64,000 bases of DNA from SHAN690 sp041391765 (GCA_041391765.1 JAWKNJ010000018.1:62001-126000), one strand, 5' to 3'; numbered from the stretch's first letter, positions 9,021 through 18,362 are shown. The notes: generated by a model not told the origin, from the sequence alone. Numbers and translations: made by a program.

Positions 9021-10316
9021 ATGATTGATACCCTCTACAAAGCCTACCGAGAATCATCCGGAGTTTGCATCGATACGAGGTCAATATCTCAGAACAATCT
9101 TTTTATTGCACTTAAGGGGCCAAGTTTTAATGCCAATGACTTTGTCATTCAAGCCCTAAACGATGGATGTCGGTATGCAATAGCTGACGAAGATCGCGAT
9201 GAGTTCAATTCTCGATCAGATGTATTTATCGTTGATAATGCGCTAGAGACGCTACAACAATTGGCCAACTACCATAGAAGAAAGCTTAAGATTCCAATCA
9301 TCTCATTGACAGGAAGCAATGGGAAAACCACAACCAAGGAGTTGATGAAAGCTGCACTGAATGAACAGTACGAGTGTTATGCCACTAAAGGAAACCTCAA
9401 TAATCACATTGGTGTACCTCTTTCCTTGCTAGAGATTAATAGTGATCATGAAATCGCAATTATTGAAATGGGCGCGAATCACAAACGAGAAATTGCGACC
9501 CTATGCGAAATTGCCGAACCTGGATACGGTTTGATCACAAACATTGGACTTGCGCATTTGGATGGCTTCGGTGGTGAAGAGGGCGTATTCATAGGCAAAA
9601 AAGAGCTTTTCGATTACCTTATCGAGAATGATGGCACCCTATTCGTTAACAAGGATGATGAGAAGACTGTTCGCGCATCCTCTGGAAATGAATCTACAAC
9701 ATACGGAAGTTCCACAGATGCCGACTTTTCAGGAACACCTGAACTTCGAAATGGAATGTTGGCTGTTACTTGGTCTAGGTCGGACATCAACGAAAAGCAA
9801 ACTATTCAAACTAGATTGTCTGGTATATATAATTTTTCCAATGTCATGGCAGCTGTCACCGTGGCAAGGTACTTTGGAGTTCCTCTGGAAAAGATCAAGA
9901 AAGGAATCGAATCCTACATTCCATCCAATCAACGATCTCAGTTGCTCGATACCAAAAATGAGAATACCGTAATTGTCGATTGCTATAATGCAAATCCAAG
10001 TAGCATGGACGCAGCATTGAGAAACTTGGCGGAAATGAAATCAAAACCTAGTCTGGCAATTCTCGGTGATATGAAAGAGTTAGGTGACCAGGGCCACGAA
10101 TCACATCTTAAAATCGTCAACCAACTTTCTGAATTGAACATTGCAGATAGTATCCTGATTGGAGAAGAGTTTAGTAATCTGAATATCTCAAATCATACTT
10201 TTCGCAGTACAGAATCGGCCAAGGATTTCTTAATCAAAAACCCAATTCATGGCCGCAACATCCTTTTAAAAGGATCCCGATCGATGAAGTTGGAGCAATT
10301 ACTAGAATTACTCTGA
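9021..10316 (+). CDS. murF: UDP-N-acetylmuramoyl-tripeptide-D-alanyl-D-alanine ligase
   Basis: Cytoplasmic Mur ligase that adds D-Ala-D-Ala to the UDP-MurNAc-tripeptide, the last soluble step of peptidoglycan precursor synthesis. 431 residues. Domain 1 has DTRSISQNNLFIALKG (about 18-33), the ATP loop is GSNGKTTT at 98-105, the central domain carries IIEMGANHKREI and TNIGLAHLDGFG, and the C-terminal domain has DCYNANPSSMDAAL and LGDMKELG. The ATG lies 9 nt after the gldJ terminator, so the promoter must be weak readthrough or inside the gldJ 3' end; no clear TAnnTTTG was seen there. Its end overlaps the convergent acyl-CoA dehydrogenase by 9 bp. Confidence 0.97.
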   Translation: MIDTLYKAYRESSGVCIDTRSISQNNLFIALKGPSFNANDFVIQALNDGCRYAIADEDRDEFNSRSDVFIVDNALETLQQLANYHRRKLKIPIISLTGSNGKTTTKELMKAALNEQYECYATKGNLNNHIGVPLSLLEINSDHEIAIIEMGANHKREIATLCEIAEPGYGLITNIGLAHLDGFGGEEGVFIGKKELFDYLIENDGTLFVNKDDEKTVRASSGNESTTYGSSTDADFSGTPELRNGMLAVTWSRSDINEKQTIQTRLSGIYNFSNVMAAVTVARYFGVPLEKIKKGIESYIPSNQRSQLLDTKNENTVIVDCYNANPSSMDAALRNLAEMKSKPSLAILGDMKELGDQGHESHLKIVNQLSELNIADSILIGEEFSNLNISNHTFRSTESAKDFLIKNPIHGRNILLKGSRSMKLEQLLELL

Positions 10317-11450
10317 TAACACGGATCGACTGATTACAATCTTCTGAACCTCGCTAGTACCCTCGTAAATCTGTGTAATCTTAGCATCGCGCATCAATCG
10401 CTCCACGTGATACTCTTTAACGTAGCCATATCCTCCGTGAACTTGAACAGCTTCAACGGTAGTTTTCATGGCAGTCTGTGAGGCGAACAATTTTGCCATT
10501 GCACTATACTTTCCAAACGGTAGCTTCTGATCTTTCAACCAAGCCGCCTTTAAACACAGCAACCGCGCTGCTTCAATTTCTGTTGCCATATCGGCCAATT
10601 TGAATGCAATTGCTTGATGTTGATTAATTGGTTTACCAAAGGCCTTTCTTTCCTTGGAATATGCTACAGCCAATTCCATAGCCCCCGAAGCTATTCCAAG
10701 TGCTTGAGAAGCAATACCTATACGCCCGCCTTCCAGGGTTTGCATAGCGAACTTGAATCCGAATCCATCATCACCAATTCGGTTCGCCTTTGGAACTTTA
10801 ACGTCATTAAAAAGCAAAGTGTGCGTGTCAGAACCCCGAATTCCGAGCTTGTTTTCCTTGGCTCCTACGACAAATCCTTCCATTCCCCGCTCAACAATAA
10901 GACAATTGATCCCTTTGTGACCCTTTTCAACGTCAGTCTGAGCCATTACCAAATACGTTGAAGCACTGCTGCCATTCGTAATCCAGTTTTTTGTTCCGTT
11001 CAGTAAGTAATAATCACCCATATCAATGGCGGTGGTTCTCTGAGAAGTTGCATCAGATCCTGCTTCAGGCTCTGAAAGGCAAAACGCACCAATCTTTTGA
11101 CCTGAAGCCAAAGGCACCAAATACTTTTGCTTTTGCTCTTCTGAACCAAATTTTTCCAATCCCCAACAAACCAAGCTATTATTGACAGACATACAAACTG
11201 AAACACTAGCATCCACCTTGGAGATTTCCTCCATTGCTAATACATAGGACACCGTGTCCATACCTCCTCCACCATATTCTGGCGACACCATCATACCCAT
11301 GAATCCAAGCTCACCAAGCTGACGAACTTCATCAGCCGGAAATGTTTGTGTCTCGTCTCGCTCGATCACTCCTGGCTTCAATACATTCTGGGCAAAATCT
11401 CTAGCTGCGTCTCTTACGGCTTTTTGTTCTTCTGTTAATTCAAAAAACAT
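10308..11450 (-). CDS. Acyl-CoA dehydrogenase (short/branched-chain type)
   Basis: FAD flavoenzyme catalysing alpha,beta-dehydrogenation of acyl-CoA in fatty-acid or branched-chain amino-acid degradation, passing electrons to electron-transfer flavoprotein. 380 residues, the standard length. N-terminal alpha domain 1-120, then the FAD signature AFCLSEPEAGSD, WITNGSSA, and C-terminal QVHGGYGYVKEYHVERLMRD. The likely catalytic base is E363 in QIYEGTSEVQ, the position used by short-chain and butyryl-type enzymes. Substrate chain length cannot be decided here. Convergent with murF (9-bp overlap) and divergent from anmK. A TAnnTTTG element lies on the minus strand at 11493-11486. Confidence 0.93.
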   Translation of the reverse strand: MFFELTEEQKAVRDAARDFAQNVLKPGVIERDETQTFPADEVRQLGELGFMGMMVSPEYGGGGMDTVSYVLAMEEISKVDASVSVCMSVNNSLVCWGLEKFGSEEQKQKYLVPLASGQKIGAFCLSEPEAGSDATSQRTTAIDMGDYYLLNGTKNWITNGSSASTYLVMAQTDVEKGHKGINCLIVERGMEGFVVGAKENKLGIRGSDTHTLLFNDVKVPKANRIGDDGFGFKFAMQTLEGGRIGIASQALGIASGAMELAVAYSKERKAFGKPINQHQAIAFKLADMATEIEAARLLCLKAAWLKDQKLPFGKYSAMAKLFASQTAMKTTVEAVQVHGGYGYVKEYHVERLMRDAKITQIYEGTSEVQKIVISRSVLSE

Positions 11451-11485
11451 AGAATTCGGGGTTTCGTGTTAAACTTTGCGGCCGA

Positions 11486-11493
11486 CAAAAGTA
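11486..11493 (-). promoter_or_regulatory. -7 element for the acyl-CoA dehydrogenase gene
   Basis: Minus-strand TACTTTTG fits TAnnTTTG and lies about 36 nt before the ATG at 11450. It overlaps the 5' end of the divergent anmK reading frame, whose start is uncertain. Confidence 0.5.
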
Positions 11494-11502
11494 ACTTTTG
11501 AC

Positions 11503-12555
11503 TTGAATCATTTACCCATTTACGGCATTGGATTAATGTGTGGAACATCACACGATGGGCTTGACATTGCGTGCGTTGAATTTGACCGCAACGAGCATGG
11601 CTGGGTGTACAATTTAATCGAATCAAATGAAATTCCACTTTCTGAATCCTTGAAACAGAGTCTTGATGATTCGACCAAATCAAGTGGGTTGCAACTTGCA
11701 AAATTAGATGCGGACTTTGCCAGATTTTCTGCCGAACAAGTCAACATTTTCTGTGAAAAATATCAAATCGCACCAGAATTTATCGCTTCCCATGGCGTGA
11801 CCATTTTTCACGATCCCAGAGTTGGGATCACAACTCAAATCGGATCAGGAGCCATCATTTCGGCTCTTACACAGACTACTACCATCTCTGATTTTAGAAC
11901 TCAAGACGTAGCGAAGGGAGGCAATGGAGCTCCGCTGGTGCCGTTCGCAGATAGCCTTTTGTTCAGCGAGTTTGATTACTCTCTCAATCTAGGTGGCTTC
12001 GCTAATGTGAGTGCCTTGCGAAAAGATGCACTCATAGGATTTGACATTGCTCCTTGTAATTTATTACTCAATCATATTGCGAATAAGATCGGGTTAAATC
12101 ATGATGAAGGTGGTGAACTCGCCCGTATGGGAACGTTGATAGATCCATTACTACATTCACTAAACAAACTGCCCTATTATGAGCAAAAACCACCTAAATC
12201 GCTTGGTTATGAGTGGTTTGAAGATCAAATTCTGCCTATAATTCCGAACGAATCACCAGCGGACCTGCTTCATACTGCGTGCGAACATATTGCCATTCAA
12301 ATTGGCAAGTCTCTGCATTCCCACGGAAGTTGCATTGTCACGGGTGGCGGAGCATTCAATGACTATTTGATTGAGCGAATTCGCCACTATGTGAATTGTG
12401 ATATCGTGATTCCGGACCCTCAAATTATACGATTCAAGGAAGCGATTTGCTTTGCCTTTTTGGGACTTCTAAGGCTTAGACAAGAGAAGAATATTTCCTC
12501 GACAGTAACCGGTGCCACATCCGACTCAATAGCGGGAGCGATTTACATTCCGTGA
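11503..12555 (+). CDS. anmK: Anhydro-N-acetylmuramic acid kinase
   Basis: Hydrolyses and phosphorylates 1,6-anhydro-MurNAc to MurNAc-6-phosphate in cell-wall recycling. Hallmarks are the N-terminal GIGLMCGTSHDGLD (canonical GLMSGTSxDGxD), DFRTQDVAKGGNGAPLVPFAD in the middle, SLNLGGFANVS, and the C-terminal CIVTGGGAFNDYLIERI and EAICFAFLGLL. There is no ATG in the right place: the candidates are TTG at 11503 (350 residues) or TTG at 11476 (359 residues). I prefer 11503, because it leaves a short N-terminus before the ATPase motif and clears the divergent promoter. Starts are therefore uncertain by nine codons. Family assignment is secure. Confidence 0.93.
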   Translation: MNHLPIYGIGLMCGTSHDGLDIACVEFDRNEHGWVYNLIESNEIPLSESLKQSLDDSTKSSGLQLAKLDADFARFSAEQVNIFCEKYQIAPEFIASHGVTIFHDPRVGITTQIGSGAIISALTQTTTISDFRTQDVAKGGNGAPLVPFADSLLFSEFDYSLNLGGFANVSALRKDALIGFDIAPCNLLLNHIANKIGLNHDEGGELARMGTLIDPLLHSLNKLPYYEQKPPKSLGYEWFEDQILPIIPNESPADLLHTACEHIAIQIGKSLHSHGSCIVTGGGAFNDYLIERIRHYVNCDIVIPDPQIIRFKEAICFAFLGLLRLRQEKNISSTVTGATSDSIAGAIYIP

Positions 12556-12614
12556 AGCATTGACAGGCACCTATTTATAATGCCAAAATCCCTTTTACTG
12601 CATAGCCTTATTTA

Positions 12615-12622
12615 TACATTTG
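12615..12622 (+). promoter_or_regulatory. -7 element for the amino-acid dehydrogenase/mscS/nhaD unit
   Basis: TACATTTG matches TAnnTTTG exactly and is 34 nt before the ATG at 12656. An in-frame TTG (12620) lies inside this element, so it cannot be the translation start if the promoter is used. Confidence 0.6.
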
Positions 12623-12655
12623 CCACCCCATTTTGAGGGTGCTGAGAAGAAGCGT

Positions 12656-13885
12656 ATGAAAGAGTTACTTGAAAAGTTTGAGAATAAAACCCCTGAGATC
12701 GTATTTGAGTGGAGCGACAGCGAAACTGAAGCTAAGGGCTGGGTTGTAATCAATAGTTTAAGAGGCGGTGCAGCTGGCGGTGGAACTCGCATGCGCGTTG
12801 GCCTTGATAAGCGAGAAGTGGAGTCATTAGCGAAGACCATGGAAGTAAAGTTCACTGTGGCAGGACCTCCCATTGGTGGTGCGAAATCGGGAATCAACTT
12901 CGATCCACGTGATCCAAGAAAAGATGGAGTTTTGAGAAGGTGGTATAAGGCCGTTTATCCACTGTTAAAGAACTATTACGGAACAGGTGGCGATCTGAAT
13001 GTGGATGAAATTCACGAGGTTATTCCAATCACAGAAAGCTACGGACTTTGGCATCCTCAAGAAGGAATTGTCAACGGACACTTCCAACCGGATGCTGGAC
13101 AACATTTGAGTAAAGTAACTCATTTGAGGCAAGGTGTTTCAAAAGTGCTTAATGATTCAAAATATTCACCTGAAGTTAGTCGTGGGTATGTCGTTGCTGA
13201 CATGATTACTGGCTACGGTGTTTCAGAAGCGGTACTTCACTACTATAACTTGTGGCATAAGAGCGATGTAAAAGGCAAACGTGTCATAGTTCAAGGTTGG
13301 GGAAATGTAGGTTCAGCTGCTGCCTTTTACATGGCTCAGGCAGGCGCCAAGGTGGTCGGAATTATCGACCGAGTAGGCGGATTGATGAAACCTGAAGGAT
13401 TCACATTTGAAGAGATTACGGAGTTGTTTTTATCTAAGGATGGCAATGCGCTTAGAAACGACAACCTATTGACTTTCGAAGAAGTCAACGAGAAAGTTTG
13501 GAGTATGGGTGCCGAGATTTTCCTTCCATGCGCAGCTTCCAGATTAATCACCAAAGAACAAGTTGATCAAATGATTGGAGGTGGTTTGGAAGTAATTTCC
13601 AGTGGGGCTAACGTACCATTCGCTGACCCCCAGATTTTCTTCGGACCCATCGGTGATTACACAGATGAAAAGATCAGCTTACTGCCTGACTTCATTGCAA
13701 ATTGCGGCATGGCACGAGTTTTTGCTTATTGCATGAGCGATGATTACAAGCAAACAGATGATGCCATCTTTAGCGATGCCTCTTCAATTATTGGAAACGC
13801 GCTAAAGCGGGTACATGAAAAGAACAGCGCTTCAACCAAGATTGCTAAATCGGCATTTGAAATTGCCTTAGCACAGCTTGTTTAA
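12656..13885 (+). CDS. Glu/Leu/Phe/Val family amino-acid dehydrogenase
   Basis: NAD(P)-dependent oxidative deaminase of the ELFV family (L-amino acid to 2-oxo acid plus ammonium). About 409 residues from the ATG. The N-terminal substrate domain has the GGGTRMRVG loop, the catalytic-lysine motif PPIGGAKSGI (Lys about residue 77) and GTGGDLNVDE. The Rossmann domain has VQGWGNVGSAAA. Glutamate versus branched-chain preference is not resolvable here. I chose ATG 12656 over TTG 12620, which lies inside the -7 element. Its stop shares one base with the mscS ATG and nhaD follows 10 nt after mscS, so the three are one transcript. Confidence 0.9.
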   Translation: MKELLEKFENKTPEIVFEWSDSETEAKGWVVINSLRGGAAGGGTRMRVGLDKREVESLAKTMEVKFTVAGPPIGGAKSGINFDPRDPRKDGVLRRWYKAVYPLLKNYYGTGGDLNVDEIHEVIPITESYGLWHPQEGIVNGHFQPDAGQHLSKVTHLRQGVSKVLNDSKYSPEVSRGYVVADMITGYGVSEAVLHYYNLWHKSDVKGKRVIVQGWGNVGSAAAFYMAQAGAKVVGIIDRVGGLMKPEGFTFEEITELFLSKDGNALRNDNLLTFEEVNEKVWSMGAEIFLPCAASRLITKEQVDQMIGGGLEVISSGANVPFADPQIFFGPIGDYTDEKISLLPDFIANCGMARVFAYCMSDDYKQTDDAIFSDASSIIGNALKRVHEKNSASTKIAKSAFEIALAQLV

Positions 13886-14985
13886 TGGAAATCAACCAAC
13901 TACTCAATCGAGTCTATTTGGGCAATACGGTGCAGGACTACCTGTGGGTGGTTGGATCGTTGTTAGTTGGATTCATTTTCCTCCGATTTATTGCTCATCG
14001 AATCAGCGATGTGATTTTCAAGCTCGTTTCCAAGGACGCTACGAAGCTCGACAAGGAGGCACTTCACGACTTAGTGGGCGCACCTATTCGTTGGCTCATT
14101 ATGCTGATAACAGTCTTCGTTTGCACGTTGCACCTGGAATACCCTGAATCATGGGAAATGGCACCCCGCGATGAATTTGGTGTGCGCATGGTCATTTATC
14201 GCATCTACATCTTTTCCCTCATCACCATTATCACATGGATCGCTCTGCGTTTCGTCAAATTTCTAGGTGTTGTGCTGATGGAACGTGCCGAGCTTACAGA
14301 AAGTAAGGCTGATGATCAAATCATTCCATTTCTGATTGAGATCCTGAAGATATTGGTTATCGTCCTCGCCATTTTCATTGTCATGGGAACGGTCTTTAAA
14401 ATAGATATCGCTGCGCTCGTGGCCGGACTAGGAATTGGTGGTTTAGCTCTTGCGCTTGCCGCCAAGGAAAGCCTAGAAAACCTCCTCGCATCCTTTATGA
14501 TTTTCTTTGACAAGCCATTCATGATTGGTGATTTGGTAACTGTGAATGGTGTTACTGGCACAGTCGAGAAGATTGGTTTTAGAAGTACACGCATTCGAAC
14601 ATTGGAAAAGAGTTATCTGACTATTCCAAATCTGCAAATGGTTAACAATGTGCTTGACAACCTTTCAATGCGCACATTCAGAAGAGTAAGCTTCAACGTT
14701 GGAGTGACATACAGTTCGACTCAGGAACAGATTAAAAACATTGTGAGAGACATCCAGAAATATATCGATGAACACCCTCATACGAATCAAGAAGGTGAAA
14801 TCCATTTTATGGAATTTGGCTCAAGTTCATTGGACATCATGGTATTGTATTTCATAGATACCATGGACTGGAGAACCTTCCTGAACATAAAAGAGGAGAT
14901 CAATTTTGAAATCATGCGAATTGTTGAAGCACATGGTGCCGGTTTCGCATTCCCGACCCAAACTATCCACCTAGAAAAATCTTAA
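13885..14985 (+). CDS. MscS-family mechanosensitive ion channel
   Basis: Inner-membrane channel that opens on membrane tension to release solutes during hypo-osmotic shock. 366 residues with an extra N-terminal membrane pair (about 19-40 and 65-85), further helices near 105-125 and 150-175, then the pore-lining Gly/Ala-rich helix (VAGLGIGGLALALAAKE, about 178-194). The beta domain follows with DKPFMIGDLVTV and GFRSTRIRTLE, and then a C-terminal alpha/beta domain. Its ATG overlaps the stop of the upstream dehydrogenase (TAATG), indicating coupling; nhaD follows 10 nt later. Being longer than E. coli MscS is common in Bacteroidota. Confidence 0.93.
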   Translation: MEINQLLNRVYLGNTVQDYLWVVGSLLVGFIFLRFIAHRISDVIFKLVSKDATKLDKEALHDLVGAPIRWLIMLITVFVCTLHLEYPESWEMAPRDEFGVRMVIYRIYIFSLITIITWIALRFVKFLGVVLMERAELTESKADDQIIPFLIEILKILVIVLAIFIVMGTVFKIDIAALVAGLGIGGLALALAAKESLENLLASFMIFFDKPFMIGDLVTVNGVTGTVEKIGFRSTRIRTLEKSYLTIPNLQMVNNVLDNLSMRTFRRVSFNVGVTYSSTQEQIKNIVRDIQKYIDEHPHTNQEGEIHFMEFGSSSLDIMVLYFIDTMDWRTFLNIKEEINFEIMRIVEAHGAGFAFPTQTIHLEKS

Positions 14986-14995
14986 TCCTTAGCAT

Positions 14996-16390
14996 ATGTA
15001 CCTATTAATGGTTGTTGTTTTTGTGCTCGGTTATCTTGCAATCGCCCTTGAGCACCCTATTCACATTGACAAAGCAGCAAGTGCACTTCTTATTGGCGCT
15101 ATCACCTGGACCATATTCGCATTAAACGCAGATGCTATTGCCGAGGGAACCGCTGGTTTTATCAATTATGCAAAGGAGTATGCATTACTTAATGAAGGTC
15201 ATCATGCGGATGCACTTCACTACGTGACCCATGAATTGAGTCACCATCTGAGTGAAATCGCTGAAATTCTATTCTTCCTGTTAGGTGCTATGACGATCGT
15301 GGAGCTGATTGATGCACACGAGGGATTTGCCTTGATTACGGACAGAATCAACACAGCAAATAAGGTGAAACTAGTTTGGATCTTGAGTATCCTTACATTC
15401 TTCCTTTCTGCTGCATTGGACAACTTGACGACTGCTATTGTGATGTCTGCATTGCTTAAAAAACTAGTCAAGAGTAAAGAAGACCTTTGGCTCTTTGCGG
15501 GCATGGTTATTATTGCAGCTAACGCTGGTGGAGCGTGGTCTCCAATCGGTGACGTAACTACTATTATGCTTTGGATTGGTGGTCAGGTAACTGCTGCAAA
15601 CATTGTTATTAAACTATTGATTCCATCACTCGTAGCCTTGATTGTTCCATTGGTCGTTTTATCATTTACCCTAAAAGGTGAAGTAGAAAGGAAATTGGGA
15701 ATGGTGGAACGCCACCACCTTGAAGACCGCACTACCCCTGGAGAACAAAAAACCGTGCTTTTCTTGGGCGTGGGAGCACTATTGTTTGTGCCCATTTTTA
15801 AAACAGTCACGCATTTGCCACCATACATGGGAATTCTGCTGGGTTTAGGCATCTTGTGGGTTGTTACAGAGATCATGCACCGTTCAAAAAACAAGGCAGA
15901 TAAGACTAAACTGAGTGTTATTGGGGTGCTTCAAAAGGTTGATACACCTAGCGTTCTATTCTTCCTCGGGATTTTAGCCGCTGTTGGTTCGCTTCAATCT
16001 GCCGGGTTACTAAGGATCATGGCTCAATTTCTAAATAACACACTTGGAAACATGTATGTGATCAACATCGTTATAGGAATGCTGAGTTCAATCGTAGACA
16101 ACGTTCCATTGGTAGCAGGCGCAATGGGAATGTATGATTTGCTTCCTGAAGGAGCGGCAGCTGTTGCTGGCTCCGCATATCCGGTGGACCATTCATTCTG
16201 GGAATTTCTAGCCTATTGCGCTGGAACGGGTGGAAGTTGCTTGATCATTGGATCTGCTGCGGGTGTTGCCGTAATGGGCATCATGAACATTGACTTCTTG
16301 TGGTACATGAAGAAAATTTCATGGCTTGCCCTGCTAGGCTATTTAGCTGGTGCGTTCACATTCATCGCAATGGATGTGTTCCTCCACTAA
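14996..16390 (+). CDS. nhaD: NhaD-type sodium:proton antiporter
   Basis: Inner-membrane Na+(Li+)/H+ antiporter of the NhaD branch of the ion-transporter superfamily. 464 residues, roughly a dozen hydrophobic segments starting at residue 1. Family signatures: HIDKAASALLIGAITW (about 22-37), AALDNLTTAIVMSALL with the conserved Asp/Asn pair, NAGGAWSPIGDVTTIMLW, and a second IVDNVPLVAGAMGMYDL repeat. A His-rich loop near 60-82 (HHADALHYVTHELSHHLSE) contains polar residues between helices 2 and 3. It ends the dehydrogenase-mscS-nhaD unit, a grouping that suggests a shared response to salt or osmotic change (inference). Confidence 0.92.
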   Translation: MYLLMVVVFVLGYLAIALEHPIHIDKAASALLIGAITWTIFALNADAIAEGTAGFINYAKEYALLNEGHHADALHYVTHELSHHLSEIAEILFFLLGAMTIVELIDAHEGFALITDRINTANKVKLVWILSILTFFLSAALDNLTTAIVMSALLKKLVKSKEDLWLFAGMVIIAANAGGAWSPIGDVTTIMLWIGGQVTAANIVIKLLIPSLVALIVPLVVLSFTLKGEVERKLGMVERHHLEDRTTPGEQKTVLFLGVGALLFVPIFKTVTHLPPYMGILLGLGILWVVTEIMHRSKNKADKTKLSVIGVLQKVDTPSVLFFLGILAAVGSLQSAGLLRIMAQFLNNTLGNMYVINIVIGMLSSIVDNVPLVAGAMGMYDLLPEGAAAVAGSAYPVDHSFWEFLAYCAGTGGSCLIIGSAAGVAVMGIMNIDFLWYMKKISWLALLGYLAGAFTFIAMDVFLH

Positions 16391-16454
16391 CCAATCCCTG
16401 ATTTACCTGGATACGTTCATATTCTGCCGTATTCGCGATATAGCTGGTGATTTT

Positions 16455-16495
16455 CAATAGGGTGTCTTAGCTTGGCTAAGTCTAAAATCCTATTG
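16455..16495 (+). promoter_or_regulatory. Nested hairpin directly upstream of a start codon
   Basis: Outer arms CAATAGG (16455-16461) and CCTATTG (16489-16495) enclose a perfect inner stem CTTAGC-TTG-GCTAAG (16466-16480). The structure ends 2 nt before the ATG at 16498. It has no T-run, so it is unlikely to be a terminator for nhaD; a leader structure controlling translation is possible. Confidence 0.45.
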
Positions 16496-16497
16496 AC

Positions 16498-18318
16498 ATG
16501 AAATTCGCATATATATACGCATCTAGTTTGGTGCTTTTGATTCTTAGTTCACTAGCCCATTCACAAGAATTCGATTGGGCCATACGAATGGCAGGCCGAT
16601 CATCTGACATTGGCAACTCCATTCTGGTCGACTCTGACCAAAACACAATTGTTGCCGGTTCGTTTTATTACTCGCCCATCCTTGCAATCCTTCCGACCGA
16701 AATCCAATTTCATTCTAATGGGGTTTCAGATGCGTTTATATTCAAACTAGACTCAAATCAACACTCTGTCTGGCATCGCCAATTTGGAGGAATTGGAATG
16801 GATCGAATTAGAATGATAAAATTTGATTCTCATGACAACATTATTGCCATTGGAATCTTCAATGACTCGGTAGACTTTAACCCCGGAGGTGTAGCTAACG
16901 TGTTGGAAGCGGATACAACGAACGCCTTCATAATGAAATTGACATCTTCTGGCAACCTACTATGGGTTAGAAGCTTTAGTGGTAATGAATCGGAACTATC
17001 ATCCATTTCGGTGGATCCTGAAGACAACATAATAGTATCGGGTGGCTATACGGGGTCAGTAGATTTCGACCCAGGTATTGGAGTGGAACTTCGATCAACC
17101 ACAGCCTCGCAGGAAGCATTCGTTGCCAAGTTGGATAGTTCTGGAACATTGGTGTGGATTCGAACATTTGAGAGTAACGGTTACAGTTATGCAAGGACAA
17201 TTTCCACCTCCGATTCAGGAGATGTTTGGATTGGTGGGAATTTTTCAGGTACGATAGATTTCGACCCAACTTCGCAAGTTGTCGCTGAAACCGCAACCAG
17301 CACTCATGCTTACATAGCAAACCTTAGCTCGACCGGAAATTATGTCCAATACGCTCAGTTTCCATCAACCAATCATGCTAATATCATGTCGATTGATCAT
17401 TACCAGAATGGAGAATTAGCAGCGGTAGGATACTTTTCTGGCAGTCTTGAAATTGAAATGAGTAGTGGAGCTTGGGATACCATATCAACTTCAAGCACTA
17501 CGTTTTTTTTATTCCGAGCCAATGCTAATGGGAAAGTGATTTGGCAGACTTCTGATGAATCGGGTCTGCATAATGATCCATTTTACCTCACGCTTGACGA
17601 GTATGACAATTGCTTGGTATCTGGAAGAGCGAATTATAACATATGGCTTTCTAAATGGTCACCTGACGGAGATTCAATCTTTTCATTCACACTGGAATCA
17701 GAATCGGACTCAAGGGCCAAATCAGTATTCACAAGGAACGATGATATTTACTTAACCGGATACTATCAAGGATTGGCGGACTTTGACCCAGGTGTAAATG
17801 ATTACCTCCTACCTTGGCAAGGTGGGGCGCAAGATTTGTTCGTTTTGAAATTGAATCGATGTGATTTGAAAGCGCTTATAGAGTCAACCGATACCAGCTT
17901 GACAGCTCTACCTTCAGGCGTGACATATCAATGGCTTAATTGTTCGAATAACAGTCAAATACAGGAGGAGACAAGTCAAACTTTCACTCCAAATGAAACA
18001 GGTCTCTACAAAGCTATTGTCTCAAATGGACCATGCATTGACACAACCGATTGTATTGAATTCACCGCAACTACAGGTGTTAATTCTGCTGATATCATCT
18101 CATGGGCTTTATTTCCAAACCCAGCGAATGATCATGTCACCATTATCTCAGATGGTCAGGGGCTATTGGAAATTATTGATCAGACAGGTGCAACAATTAA
18201 ATCCCAGCGTCTAGAACGAATGGGACTCATCGATTTAACGGAAATTCCTAGTGGAATTTTTATAGTAAAACTTGCTTCTGACGAACATGTTTTGGTCAAA
18301 AGATTAGTAGTTCAGTAG
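16498..18318 (+). CDS. Secreted beta-propeller-like (SBBP) protein with T9SS sorting domain
   Basis: 606 residues. Signal peptide about 1-22 (SSLAHSQ). The body is a run of repeats of about 50-60 residues, each with a variant of 'DSxGNxxWxRxF' and 'D-NIIxxGxFxGSVDFDPG', the pattern of SBBP-type Bacteroidota beta-propellers. A short Ig-like segment (about 460-520, with a Cys pair) follows. The C-terminus has FPNPANDHVTI, a GxxxIxDQTG strand and a final basic VKRLVVQ, which is a type A T9SS sorting domain. Function beyond surface display is unknown. A nested hairpin covers its leader. The giant cargo gene at 25.1-29.4 kb has a similar repeat architecture. Confidence 0.85.
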   Translation: MKFAYIYASSLVLLILSSLAHSQEFDWAIRMAGRSSDIGNSILVDSDQNTIVAGSFYYSPILAILPTEIQFHSNGVSDAFIFKLDSNQHSVWHRQFGGIGMDRIRMIKFDSHDNIIAIGIFNDSVDFNPGGVANVLEADTTNAFIMKLTSSGNLLWVRSFSGNESELSSISVDPEDNIIVSGGYTGSVDFDPGIGVELRSTTASQEAFVAKLDSSGTLVWIRTFESNGYSYARTISTSDSGDVWIGGNFSGTIDFDPTSQVVAETATSTHAYIANLSSTGNYVQYAQFPSTNHANIMSIDHYQNGELAAVGYFSGSLEIEMSSGAWDTISTSSTTFFLFRANANGKVIWQTSDESGLHNDPFYLTLDEYDNCLVSGRANYNIWLSKWSPDGDSIFSFTLESESDSRAKSVFTRNDDIYLTGYYQGLADFDPGVNDYLLPWQGGAQDLFVLKLNRCDLKALIESTDTSLTALPSGVTYQWLNCSNNSQIQEETSQTFTPNETGLYKAIVSNGPCIDTTDCIEFTATTGVNSADIISWALFPNPANDHVTIISDGQGLLEIIDQTGATIKSQRLERMGLIDLTEIPSGIFIVKLASDEHVLVKRLVVQ

Positions 18319-18354
18319 TCCGCAAATGAATTAACAGTGCCTTTTTCACAAGTA

Positions 18355-18362
18355 TAGTTTTG
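18355..18362 (+). promoter_or_regulatory. -7 element for the exbB-exbD-tonB-folC unit
   Basis: TAGTTTTG fits TAnnTTTG, 60 nt before the exbB ATG. A small hairpin (AGGCTA-CCT-TAGCCT, near 18386-18400) lies in the deduced leader. Confidence 0.45.

Noticed and set aside
12620..12655. TTG start for the amino-acid dehydrogenase
   Set aside because: It lies inside a perfect TAnnTTTG promoter element and adds 12 non-conserved residues.
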